A DNA stretch of 64,000 nucleotides from Streptomyces sp. NBC_01235. Lineage in GTDB: Bacteria > Actinomycetota > Actinomycetes > Streptomycetales > Streptomycetaceae. This document shows, piece after piece, positions 27,294 to 35,472 of the stretch (its first letter is position 1; each line of letters opens with the position of its first letter). A program made the position numbers and the translations under genes. The notes under the pieces are model-generated. The model was not told the origin of the DNA. It ran no database searches and was given only the letters and a program-made list of their open reading frames with translations. The stretch spans positions 4,402,001 to 4,466,000 of the forward strand of contig NZ_CP108513.1 of NCBI RefSeq assembly GCF_035989285.1, in the 5' to 3' direction.

Positions 27294-28986
27294 CGGACGA
27301 AGGGCCTCTCGTGGACACGAGGGGCCCTTCGACATGCCCGGCTCGCGCCGCTTCCGCGGCCTCCTCCGCCGTCAGCCTCCGGTACGTCGCCTCCCCCGGC
27401 GGCCGCCACCACACCGGGTCGGCGCAGCGGACTCCCTCCCTGCGCAGCAGCGCCCGGTGGATCTTGTTCGTGGCGGTGACGGGCATCCGTTCCACCACCC
27501 GTACGAACCGGGGCGCCATCTTCGTGCCCAGGTCGGGCTGGGCGAGCAGGAACTCGGCGAAGGCGAGCGGGTCGAAGGTCCCGGCCAGCGTCGCCATCAC
27601 CTGGTCCCCGGTCACCGGGTCCGGGACGGCGTAGACGGCGACGGCGTCCGCCCCCTCGTACCGGGCGAGGATGTTCTCGATCATCGCGGCGGCCAGGTTC
27701 TCGCTGTCGACGCGGAGCCGGTCGTCGGTGCGGCCCGCGAAGTAGAGGAAGCCGTCGGAGTCGCCGTAGAAGAGGTCGCCGGTCCAGTACGCGCCGTCCT
27801 CCCGGCGCCGCTCCGCCTCCGCGGCCGGGTTGCGCCAGTAGCCCTCGAAGGGGTTCGGCCCCCGATTGACCAGCTCCCCTATCGCCGCGTCGCCGTTGAG
27901 CAGCCGTCCGGCCCCGTCGAACTCGGCCGGCGGACACTCCGCGCGCGTCTCCGGGTCGAGGACGACGAGCCCGGGCCCCGCCCGCCCGACCGCGCCCGCC
28001 GGAGTCCCCGGCGACCACTGCACCGCCGCCCCGCCCTCCGAGGAGCCGTACCCCTCCACCAGCCGCACCCCGAAGCGCCGCTCGAAGGCCGCCGCGTCCA
28101 CCGCTCCCGCCTCGGTGCCGAAGCCGAGCCGCAGGGCGTGGTCCCGGTCGTCGGGGCTCGGCTCGGTGGCCAGGACGTACTGGATCGCCCGGCCCACGTA
28201 GGTGAAGTACGTCGCCCGGTAGCGCCGTACGTCCGCCAGGAAGCCGGAGGCCGAGAACCGTCGCCGCAGCGCCACGCCCGCCCCGGCCGCCAGCGCGGGC
28301 GCCCAGTCGGCGATCACCGCGTTGCCGTGGAACATCGGCATGCAGACGTAGTGCACGTCGTCCGGGCGGACGGAGAACTGCCCGGCCAGCGAGCGCCCCG
28401 CGGCGGCCAGCCGACCCTGGGTGCAGAGGGCGGCCTTGGGGGCGCCGGTCGAGCCGGAGGTGAAGTAGAGCAGGAGCCGGTCGGCGGGAGTGGCGCGGGA
28501 GGCGTCGGGGCGGGCGTCCCGATACGGCGCGAGCAGGTCGTCGTACTCCGGAGTGCCGGTGATCAGCAGCCGCACTCCGCCCCGCTCGACCGCGCTCGCG
28601 CGGGAGGACCCCCATGGCAGGTCGAGGCCCCTGAGGAGGGGGAGGTGGGCGTGCTCGGTGATGAGGAGCCGGCACTCGGTGTGCAGGATGTCCCGGGTCA
28701 GTTCGGGGCCCCGCCGGGTGGGGTTGATCCCGGCCACGGCCGCACCGGCGAGGGCCGCGGCGGACAGCCAGAGCGGGAACTCCGGGGTGTTGTCCAGCAG
28801 CACCCCCAGGTGCGGCGGCCCGTCCGGCGGCAGCAGGTCGGCCAGCAGCGCCGCCCGGGCGGCGGCGCCGGCGGCGACCTCGTGGTGGGTGAGGACCGTG
28901 TCCTCGGGGCTCTCCGGATTCCCGCACCACAGCCCCGGACGGTGGTCACCCCACCGCGCTGCTACGAGTTCGGCGACGGACTCCAT
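27259..28986 (-). CDS. AMP-forming acyl-CoA synthetase-like ligase
   Basis: A 575-aa ANL-superfamily enzyme. The P-loop is LLYFTSGSTGAPKAA, A5 is EGYGSSEGGAA, A7 is YWTGDLFY, A8 is FAGRTDDRLRV, and the catalytic Lys is in PVTATNKIHRALL. It activates a carboxylic acid as acyl-AMP and probably transfers it to CoA; the substrate is not predictable. The last 25-30 codons run through the terminator and 35 bases into the antisense of the tRNA-Lys gene (tail QGLEPRTR). A dispersed palindrome (28582-28615) is translated near residue 130. It starts at MESVAELVAARW. Confidence 0.85.
   Translation of the reverse strand: MESVAELVAARWGDHRPGLWCGNPESPEDTVLTHHEVAAGAAARAALLADLLPPDGPPHLGVLLDNTPEFPLWLSAAALAGAAVAGINPTRRGPELTRDILHTECRLLITEHAHLPLLRGLDLPWGSSRASAVERGGVRLLITGTPEYDDLLAPYRDARPDASRATPADRLLLYFTSGSTGAPKAALCTQGRLAAAGRSLAGQFSVRPDDVHYVCMPMFHGNAVIADWAPALAAGAGVALRRRFSASGFLADVRRYRATYFTYVGRAIQYVLATEPSPDDRDHALRLGFGTEAGAVDAAAFERRFGVRLVEGYGSSEGGAAVQWSPGTPAGAVGRAGPGLVVLDPETRAECPPAEFDGAGRLLNGDAAIGELVNRGPNPFEGYWRNPAAEAERRREDGAYWTGDLFYGDSDGFLYFAGRTDDRLRVDSENLAAAMIENILARYEGADAVAVYAVPDPVTGDQVMATLAGTFDPLAFAEFLLAQPDLGTKMAPRFVRVVERMPVTATNKIHRALLRREGVRCADPVWWRPPGEATYRRLTAEEAAEAARAGHVEGPLVSTRGPSSVRRQGLEPRTR
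27300..27329. terminator. Terminator hairpin after tRNA-Lys copy 2
   Basis: AAGGGCCTCTCGTG pairs with CACGAGGGGCCCTT, with one wobble, around a short loop. It lies within the annotated 3' end of the ligase gene on the other strand. Confidence 0.75.
28582..28615. repeat. Partial dispersed palindromic repeat inside the ligase gene
   Basis: CGCTCGACCGCGCTCGCGCGG followed by GAGGACCCCCATGG, matching the 3' half of the element at 3029-3069. It is translated as PWGSSRASAVERG. Confidence 0.6.
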
Positions 28987-29026
28987 GGCAGCGCACGGTA
29001 GTTGATGGACCGTCAGATGTGGAGGG

Positions 29027-29491
29027 TCAGGGCATCAGGCCGTCGGCCTCGGAGAAGATCGCATGGGCGACGACCATGAAGCCGACGCAGAAGGTGATGA
29101 ACAGGGCGAAGAACGCCACCAGACAGCCCGTGCCCGCCGCGAGCCTCCCGCGCCGCGGCGTGAGGGCCGTGGCCCCCTCGGGCCGGTCCGGCGTGTAGTA
29201 CACGGTGACGATGTCGCCCTCGATGATCGTGGCCGGACCGCCGCCCTCGTCGAAGCGGAAGGCGCGGCCGTCCCTCGTGCTGAACTCGTAGACGTGGTGC
29301 AGCGTGGTGCTCACCGAGGTGTCACCGCCACCGCCACTCGTCCTCGTGTACGCCCGCAGGCAGCGGCCCTCGGCCGTGATCCCGCTGTTCCAGGCCGCGC
29401 TGACCTGCCGGGTACGGCCGAGAGCCTTGTAGAGGAAGAAGAGCGCACCGGCGATCATGATCATCGGCACGATGTAGAACAGGGCTTCCAT
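29027..29491 (-). CDS. DUF3592-type two-pass membrane protein
   Basis: A 154-aa protein with transmembrane segments at both ends (IVPMIMIAGALFFLYKAL and FFALFITFCVGFMVVAHA). Between them lies a beta-rich domain with VTVYYTPDRPEGATAL, the DUF3592 signature. The function is unknown and nothing else in the sequence indicates a role. Confidence 0.8.
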   Translation of the reverse strand: MEALFYIVPMIMIAGALFFLYKALGRTRQVSAAWNSGITAEGRCLRAYTRTSGGGGDTSVSTTLHHVYEFSTRDGRAFRFDEGGGPATIIEGDIVTVYYTPDRPEGATALTPRRGRLAAGTGCLVAFFALFITFCVGFMVVAHAIFSEADGLMP

Positions 29492-29580
29492 GAGCTCCCC
29501 CGATGTCCTGGCGCCGGCCTGGTCGTGTCGGCGTGCAGGGAACGTACCCGCGCGCGGGCCCGGGGGAGCTCAAGCGATGC

Positions 29581-30186
29581 TCAGAACGTGACGTCGGAGC
29601 AGGCGTAGAACGCGTTGGCCGTGTCGGCGATCGTCCACACCGCGACGATCACGTGCCGTCCGCTGAGCCCGGACGGCAGCGTGCCGCTGTGCGAGAGGGT
29701 GGACGGGGGCCGCTGACCGCCGTAGGGCACGGTCAGGAACGGGGTGAGGGTGAGGTCGGAGCGTGCCAGGTCGTGGTTCTGGTTCCAGCCCTGCTTGGTG
29801 ACGTAGTACGTGAAGTCGGTCGTGGCGTGCATCGCGGTGAACTGCCAGCGGAACGTGTAGCTCTGACCGCCGGTCACCTTGGTGGCCGGCCACGCCCCGC
29901 CCGAGGGGGTCTTCGGGCTGTCGAGCTGGGCGAAGCGCGTGTTGTTGCCGGAACAGATCCGGCCGTCCGCCGCGCCGGACGCCGGGAAGCCCTTCGGGCC
30001 CTCGACGCTCTGCGGCTCCCACTGGATGTCGCCGCAGTCGGTGACGGTGCCGTTCTGGCAGAGCTTCTGCCGGCTGACGGGGAGGTCGGTGTAGCCGTGG
30101 CTGCTGGCGCCACCGGCCGAGAGCATGAAGGCTCCGGTGGTGGCGAGGCCCAGCACGACGGCGTAGAGCCTGGTCTTTGTGCGCAT
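29581..30186 (-). CDS. lpmP: Chitin-active lytic polysaccharide monooxygenase (AA10)
   Basis: A 201-aa secreted single-domain LPMO. The signal peptide ends in GGASS, leaving His30 as the mature N-terminus (HGYTDLPVSR). With His120 (FTAMHATTDF) it forms the copper histidine brace. Four cysteines suit two disulphides. Length and position match S. coelicolor SCO2833 / S. lividans LPMO10E (also described as a Chb-type chitin-binding protein, and as LpmP in glycan deposition). It oxidatively cleaves chitin or chitin-like glycan. AGGAG lies eight bases before the ATG, and a DasR-like palindrome lies 41 bases upstream. It is near the csl locus, with which LpmP is reported to cooperate. Confidence 0.9.
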   Translation of the reverse strand: MRTKTRLYAVVLGLATTGAFMLSAGGASSHGYTDLPVSRQKLCQNGTVTDCGDIQWEPQSVEGPKGFPASGAADGRICSGNNTRFAQLDSPKTPSGGAWPATKVTGGQSYTFRWQFTAMHATTDFTYYVTKQGWNQNHDLARSDLTLTPFLTVPYGGQRPPSTLSHSGTLPSGLSGRHVIVAVWTIADTANAFYACSDVTF

Positions 30187-30226
30187 GCTGCCGCTCCTGG
30201 AGAACGTGGGGAGTTCTGTGAGCCGT

Positions 30227-30242
30227 GCAGGTCTAGACCAAG
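30227..30242. promoter_or_regulatory. DasR-responsive-element-like palindrome
   Basis: Centred on the perfect palindrome GGTCTAGACC, the core of the dre consensus of DasR, the N-acetylglucosamine-responsive GntR repressor. The outer bases match only partly. Confidence 0.7.
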
Positions 30243-30298
30243 TTCGAGATTATTGCCGTTTCTTGGCTGTGTCCATATCAAAGACGTGTCCGGACCCG

Positions 30299-31408
30299 TC
30301 ACGGCGTCCGTTCCTGGCGCCCCGAGCAGAAGGCCACGGTCAGGTCCTTCACCAGCGCCTTGCGCTCGTAGTCGTCGAGCTCCACGAGCCCCCGCACGGT
30401 GAGCCGGGTCACCGTGTCCTCCACCGAGTCGACGACCGACGTCAGCACGGTCGCCCGGTGCTGGGCGTCGAGCGCGGCGATCCGGCGGCGGTGCATCGCG
30501 GCGGCCACCTCGGGGGCGTACTCGACCCGGACCGGCTGCACCGAGAACACCTCCAGACCGATCACGCCCGCGTCCCGCGCGACCAGCCGGGTCAGCTCGT
30601 CCCCGGCCGCCTCCACCGATCCCCGCCCCGCGCCCGGCGTCTCCACCGGAACCCGGGCGAGGGCCGCCTCGACACACTCCCGCAGGTACGTCTCGTGGTC
30701 GTCGACGCCGAGCGCGGCCCGCGCGGTGTCCCGCACCCGCCACACCACCAGGGCCACCACCCGCAGCGCGACCCCGCTGCCGTCGGCGGCCGGCATCGGC
30801 TCACTGCGCCAGTGCCGCAGCCGCACGTCCACCCGGCGGCGCAGCAGCAGCGGGTTCACCCACAGCAGACCGGTGCGCCGCACGGTCCCCCGGTAACGGC
30901 CGAACAGACCGAGCACCCAGGCCCGCCCCGTCCGCCCCCGGGCGAGGCCGCCGAAGCCGAACAGCCCCAGCGCGCCCGCACCCGTGTACGCCGCCCACTG
31001 CGCCGGACCGAGCCCGGCGCCCGCGAACTCCGGCAGCCGCAGGGCGTGCGCCGCGAGCGGCGGCAGCACCCCGGCCCACCACGAGGCGGCCACACAGCCG
31101 GCCGCCCCGCAGGCCCCGGCGAACACGCCGACCGCTCCCGGCAGCACGCGGGCCGGCCGTTCCACCAGGTCGGGGTCGACCTGCGCCACCGGCCGGGGCC
31201 TGGCCGGTGCCGGCCGGCGCAGCCGCGGCTGCTCACCGGTGCCCGCCCGGCTCCCCACCACGGCGGGCCCGAGCGGCACCGGCCGTGGCTCGGGTTCGTC
31301 GCGGAACAGCAGGTGGACGGGGATCTCGGTGGTCGCCTCGTTCTGGATGAGCCGATTGGGCCTGGACGGTCCCTCGGACTCGGGTGTCTGTGAAGTGGTC
31401 GTGTTCAT
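30299..31408 (-). CDS. SPFH/Band-7 domain membrane protein
   Basis: A 369-aa protein. A Pro/Arg-rich N-terminus is followed by two hydrophobic segments (VGVFAGACGAAGCVAASWWA and YTGAGALGLFGFGG) and an SPFH domain at residues about 190-350 (RTGLLWVNPLLLRRRVDVRL, then ECVEAALARVPVE and IGLEVFSVQPVRVEY). SPFH (flotillin/stomatin) proteins form membrane scaffolds. GGAGG lies seven bases before the ATG. It sits between the LPMO and the cell-wall hydrolase, so a role at the polar surface-synthesis site is conceivable. Confidence 0.85.
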   Translation of the reverse strand: MNTTTSQTPESEGPSRPNRLIQNEATTEIPVHLLFRDEPEPRPVPLGPAVVGSRAGTGEQPRLRRPAPARPRPVAQVDPDLVERPARVLPGAVGVFAGACGAAGCVAASWWAGVLPPLAAHALRLPEFAGAGLGPAQWAAYTGAGALGLFGFGGLARGRTGRAWVLGLFGRYRGTVRRTGLLWVNPLLLRRRVDVRLRHWRSEPMPAADGSGVALRVVALVVWRVRDTARAALGVDDHETYLRECVEAALARVPVETPGAGRGSVEAAGDELTRLVARDAGVIGLEVFSVQPVRVEYAPEVAAAMHRRRIAALDAQHRATVLTSVVDSVEDTVTRLTVRGLVELDDYERKALVKDLTVAFCSGRQERTP

Positions 31409-31518
31409 TGCGTGCCTCCAGCCTCCGCGCCAGATACGCCATGACAGTGAGTGGGTTGCGGGGAGAGGGTTGGGACCCCGGAACGGGTTTACGACAAGAG
31501 CCGGTTCGCGAGGCCGGT

Positions 31519-33015
31519 TCACGAGAAGAGCCGCCGCCAGGTCTCCGGGCCCGGGTAGCCGTCGGCCGCACCGCCGCGCCAGCCCTGGGCGCGCTGGAAG
31601 GCCTCGACTCCTCGCCGGTCCGCCTCGCCCCAACGCGGCCCCGGTCCGCTCGCGTAGAACCTGCCGAACCCCTTCTTCACCAGCTGCCTCCCCAGCTGGG
31701 TGACATACGCGTTCTGCGCCCCGGGCCGGAACATGCCCCGGCCGGGGAACGGGGGGATGTGCGGTCCGCCCCCGGGCGAGGACGGGAACGGGGACGAGAC
31801 GGGTGGGCCCGCCGCACCGGTCGCGGGGTTCGCGCCGGTGCCGCTGCCCACGCCGGTCCCGGCGTCGGCTCCGCTCCCGGTGCCCGTCCCGGGGAGCTGC
31901 GAGGCCGCCTCGATGTTCTTGCCCTTGCCGGTGACCAGCAGGGACCAGGTCTTCGGGCCGGGGATGCCGTCGGCGCCGGCGCCGCTCCAGCCCTGGGCGC
32001 GCTGGAAGGCCTGGGTGGCCCAGCCGTCGGCGGCCGACCAGCGCGGGCCGGGGCCCGAGGTGTAGAAGCGCGCGCCGCCGCGCTCGACGAGGAGCCGCCC
32101 CAGCAGGGTGACGTACTTGTTGTTCGCGCCGGGCCCGAAGGCCGCCCGCCCGGGGAACGGCGTCGCCGCGACGTCCCCGGCCCCCGGCTCGTTCCCGCCG
32201 CCGTCGGCGTTGCCGACCTGTTCCCCGGTGCCGGTGCCGGTGCCCGTGCCGCCGCCGGTGCCCGGTGCGGGCGTCGTGAGGCCCTTGTATCGATAGGGCA
32301 CGTAGTGGCCGGAATGGCTCCAGTAGGCGTACGGGGTGGCCTGGCGGCGGGCGGCCGGGCGGGTCTGCTCATAGGCGATGTAGTAGCTGTGGGTGTAGTC
32401 CGTCCAGCCGCCGAAAATGACGACGTGCGAGCCGTTCTCGGGGTCGGACGGATTGTGGAACAGCAGAATGTCGCCGGGCTGGAGTTCACCCTTGGAAATC
32501 CGCGTCCCGTACTGGTGAAGACTGCCCGTCCACTCGTTCCCGGGCAGGTTCCAGGCCATGGAGACGAAGCCCGAGCAGTCCTGCCGGTAACCGTCGTACC
32601 AGTAGGTGCCCATGCTGTACGGCACCTCTGCGGAAACCCATTCCTTGGCCCGTCTGATGATGTCCGCCCGGGTCGTCGCGGGCGTCTTGACCGGTCCCGC
32701 CAGTCCCCCCGGGCGCGCCGGCTGCCCGGCCGGTCCGTGCAGCGGAGCCGTACCACCCTGGGGCGTCTCGGGCTCGTCACCTGCGGGAACACCGGGGCGG
32801 TCGGGGGCCTGGGGGGCGGCGACGGCGGGCAGCGCGTGGCCCGCGCCGAGCGCCGCCGCCGCCGCCGCGGTGGCGACGACGAGGGCGCGGTGGGCGGCCG
32901 GGTGACCGCCGAACGGGGCGGGCGGTGAATGCCGGCTCACCCGCCGCCGCGATACGCATCCGGGGCATTCGCAGTCGCTCGCGGGATCGAATTCCTCGAA
33001 TACCGGAGCCTCCAT
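31519..33015 (-). CDS. NlpC/P60-type cell-wall hydrolase with two peptidoglycan-binding-like domains
   Basis: A 498-aa protein. The N-terminus has a Cys cluster (DCECPGC) and a basic stretch before a hydrophobic AHRALVVATAAAAAALGAG segment. A C40 amidase domain at about 120-280 has catalytic Cys in QDCSGFVSMAW and His in GSHVVIFGGW. Gly/Thr linkers separate two similar modules (each with GPGPRW, then AFQRAQGW and GPxTW) resembling peptidoglycan-binding repeats. It should cleave peptide bonds of peptidoglycan outside the cell. It lies near cslA, divergent across the tRNA, and could open the wall for glycan export. The ATG at 33013-33015 has GAGGGG upstream. Confidence 0.82.
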   Translation of the reverse strand: MEAPVFEEFDPASDCECPGCVSRRRVSRHSPPAPFGGHPAAHRALVVATAAAAAALGAGHALPAVAAPQAPDRPGVPAGDEPETPQGGTAPLHGPAGQPARPGGLAGPVKTPATTRADIIRRAKEWVSAEVPYSMGTYWYDGYRQDCSGFVSMAWNLPGNEWTGSLHQYGTRISKGELQPGDILLFHNPSDPENGSHVVIFGGWTDYTHSYYIAYEQTRPAARRQATPYAYWSHSGHYVPYRYKGLTTPAPGTGGGTGTGTGTGEQVGNADGGGNEPGAGDVAATPFPGRAAFGPGANNKYVTLLGRLLVERGGARFYTSGPGPRWSAADGWATQAFQRAQGWSGAGADGIPGPKTWSLLVTGKGKNIEAASQLPGTGTGSGADAGTGVGSGTGANPATGAAGPPVSSPFPSSPGGGPHIPPFPGRGMFRPGAQNAYVTQLGRQLVKKGFGRFYASGPGPRWGEADRRGVEAFQRAQGWRGGAADGYPGPETWRRLFS

Positions 33016-33231
33016 GCGATTCCCCTCACACTCCAGCTGGAAATGTCCGCGACTGTGCACGTACGCCAGTTTCTCAACTGTCTTCCCGACGCGCATGCTG
33101 ACGGTCCGAACGATGTACGCGGGACCCACCCGGCCCCGTGCCCGCCCCGTCCCCGCCCTATGGCCGGCCCGGCTCCGGCGCGGGTGGTCCTGGGCACCCT
33201 CGGGGGTCCTGTAGAGTTGTCCCGTCAGCAG

Positions 33232-33305
33232 GCGCCGCTAGCTCAGTTGGTTAGAGCAGCTGACTCTTAATCAGCGGGTCCGGGGTTCGAGTCCCTGGCG
33301 GCGCA
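33232..33305 (+). tRNA. tRNA-Lys (anticodon CTT), copy 3
   Basis: Identical to copies 1 and 2, with the same CAGCAG 5' flank as copy 1. A TAGAGT -10-like element lies just upstream. Confidence 0.97.
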
Positions 33306-33312
33306 CAGACAC

Positions 33313-33344
33313 CGAAGGCCCCTCGCGAGAGCGAGGGGCCTTCG
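33313..33344 (+). terminator. Terminator after tRNA-Lys copy 3
   Basis: A 14-bp perfect stem CGAAGGCCCCTCGC / GCGAGGGGCCTTCG with a 4-base loop. Confidence 0.85.
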
Positions 33345-33550
33345 TTCGTATCCGCGTGCGACGACCGGCCCTCGATCGCATCCGCGTGCGATTACCCACA
33401 GCGGGTTCACAAAGTCCACCACACCCCCACATGCGCCACAATGCGCCCGTATGACGGGTAAACAGCGCGTTTCCCATCTTGCGATCATGCTGAACGCCAT
33501 AGAACCCTGGTTCTCAAGATGCCGCGGATTCGCGGCAGTTGGGGGGATTT

Positions 33551-33572
33551 ACACGCGGTGCGAGCCGCGTGT
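33551..33572 (+). promoter_or_regulatory. Hairpin in the cslA leader between two G-rich tracts
   Basis: ACACGCGG and CCGCGTGT form a perfect 8-bp stem with a 6-base loop. It is flanked on both sides by GGGGGGAT tracts that resemble ribosome-binding sites, ending 20 bases before the GTG. Confidence 0.5.
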
Positions 33573-33591
33573 GGGGGGATGATTCATAACG

Positions 33592-35472
33592 GTGCCTGCG
33601 CACCACCATTCCGGACGTTCCGGCGGCACGATGACGTACCGCCGCCTCAGAAGGTCTCTGCCGAAGTACGACTACGAGCACTACAGCCGACTGGCGGGGC
33701 CCCTCACCCAGCCGGAGCCGGGCAGACCGTACACCGTCCGCTACCGCTCGCTGCTGGCCCAGGAGCCGCACCGGATCCGGGCCGCCCTGATGCTCTGCGC
33801 GGCGCCGCTGCTGTCGGTGGTGCTGCTGGTGTGGCTGCTGAGGCCGGCGCACTGGACCGAGCGCGACCACCCGGCCCACGGCTTTCTACCGGCCCTCGAC
33901 ATCGTGATGCTGGTGTCGATCGGCCTGATCGAGTTCTTCCGCTGTCTGAACGTGCTGTCGAACGCGCACGCCACCCTGGTCGCCCGCGACCCCGTCCCGG
34001 TGGTGCCCGAGACCGGCACCCGCGTCGCCTTCCTCACCTCCTTCGTGCCCGGCAAGGAGCCGCTGGGGATGGTGACGAAGACCCTTCAGGCGGCCGTCCG
34101 GCTGCGCCACCAGGGTCTGCTGCACGTCTGGCTGCTCGACGAGGGGGACGACCCGGAGGTGAAGGAGGTCTGCGCGAGCCTGGGCGTGCACCACTTCAGC
34201 CGCAAGGGCGTCGAACGCTGGAACCGGCCGTCGGGCCCGCATCGCGCGAAGACCAAGCACGGCAACTACAACGCCTGGCTGGAGGCGCACGGCGACGCCT
34301 ACGACTACTTCGCCTCCGTCGACACCGACCATGTGCCGCTGCCCAACTACCTGGAGCGGATGCTGGGTTACTTCCGCGACCCGGACGTCGGCTTCGTCAT
34401 CGGCCCGCAGGTCTACGGCAACTACGACACGTTCGTCACCAAGGCGGCCGAGTCCCAGCAGTTCCTCTTCCACGCCCTGATACAGCGCGCCGGCAACCGC
34501 TACGGCGCCCCGATGTTCGTCGGCACCTCCAACGCCGTACGGATCAGCGCGCTGAAGCAGATCGGCGGCCTGTACGACTCGATCACCGAGGACATGGCCA
34601 CCGGCTTCGAGATGCACCGCACGCGCAATCCGGCCACGGGACGGAAGTGGCGGTCGGTCTACACCCCGGACGTGCTCGCGGTCGGCGAGGGGCCGGCCGC
34701 CTGGACCGACTTCTTCACCCAGCAGCTGCGCTGGTCCCGCGGCACCTACGAGACGATCCTCAAGCAGTACTGGAAGGGCTTCTTCAGCATGCCGCCGGGC
34801 AAGCTCTTCAACTACACGCTGATGATCGTCTTCTACCCGATGTCGGCCCTCAACTGGATCCTGGCGGCGCTGAGCTGCGCGCTGTTCCTGGGCCTCGGCG
34901 CCTCGGGCGTGAACATCGACCCGGCGGTGTGGCTGATGCTCTACGGCAACGCCTCGGCGCTCCAGATCGGCCTGTACCTGTGGAACCGGCGGCACAACGT
35001 CTCCCCGCACGAGCCGGAAGGGTCGGGCGGGGTGGCGGGCATGGCCATGTCCGCGCTGTCGGCGCCGGTGTACGCCCGCTCGCTGATGGACGCCGTACTG
35101 CGGCGCAGGAGCAGGTTCGTGGTGACGCCGAAGGGTGACTCCGCGAGCCCGGACACGCTGTTCGGGACCTTCCGGATCCACCTGTTCTTCGTGCTGGTCT
35201 TCGCCGCGTCCATCGTCGCCGGGTTCGTGTTCGGGCACGCCCATCCCGCGATGATCGTCTGGGCGTCGTTCGCGCTGCTGGTCACCGCCTCGCCGATCGT
35301 GGCGTGGCGGGTGGTGGTGCGGGAGGCGGCCGTCCGGCGCGGGCGGAAGGACGGGCCGCGCGAACCCCGCGAGCCGGGAGAGACGGGTGGGCCGGGAGAG
35401 ACCGGAGCGCCGGGCGATCGGGTGCCGGTGGGGCTGGGACTGCCCTCGGGACCGGGGGGACGTGACGAATGA
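33592..35472 (+). CDS. cslA: Cellulose-synthase-like glycan synthase CslA (GT2)
   Basis: A 626-aa membrane glycosyltransferase. Two N-terminal transmembrane segments (about 60-85 and 104-125) precede a GT2 domain with D244-x-D246 in SVDTDHVP, T332-E333-D334, and the acceptor/translocation motif Q377-Q-L-R-W. Four or so C-terminal transmembrane segments follow, then a Gly/Pro-rich tail. This fits S. coelicolor CslA (SCO2836), which makes the beta-glucan at hyphal tips needed for attachment and aerial growth. The GTG at 33592 is used; an in-frame ATG at 33631 is an alternative. It overlaps glxA by four bases (ATGA). Confidence 0.93.
   Translation: MPAHHHSGRSGGTMTYRRLRRSLPKYDYEHYSRLAGPLTQPEPGRPYTVRYRSLLAQEPHRIRAALMLCAAPLLSVVLLVWLLRPAHWTERDHPAHGFLPALDIVMLVSIGLIEFFRCLNVLSNAHATLVARDPVPVVPETGTRVAFLTSFVPGKEPLGMVTKTLQAAVRLRHQGLLHVWLLDEGDDPEVKEVCASLGVHHFSRKGVERWNRPSGPHRAKTKHGNYNAWLEAHGDAYDYFASVDTDHVPLPNYLERMLGYFRDPDVGFVIGPQVYGNYDTFVTKAAESQQFLFHALIQRAGNRYGAPMFVGTSNAVRISALKQIGGLYDSITEDMATGFEMHRTRNPATGRKWRSVYTPDVLAVGEGPAAWTDFFTQQLRWSRGTYETILKQYWKGFFSMPPGKLFNYTLMIVFYPMSALNWILAALSCALFLGLGASGVNIDPAVWLMLYGNASALQIGLYLWNRRHNVSPHEPEGSGGVAGMAMSALSAPVYARSLMDAVLRRRSRFVVTPKGDSASPDTLFGTFRIHLFFVLVFAASIVAGFVFGHAHPAMIVWASFALLVTASPIVAWRVVVREAAVRRGRKDGPREPREPGETGGPGETGAPGDRVPVGLGLPSGPGGRDE

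Noticed and set aside
33016..33231. A c-di-AMP (ydaO-type) riboswitch before the NlpC/P60 gene
   Set aside because: Such riboswitches often precede cell-wall hydrolase genes in Streptomyces, but no characteristic conserved segments were found in this leader.
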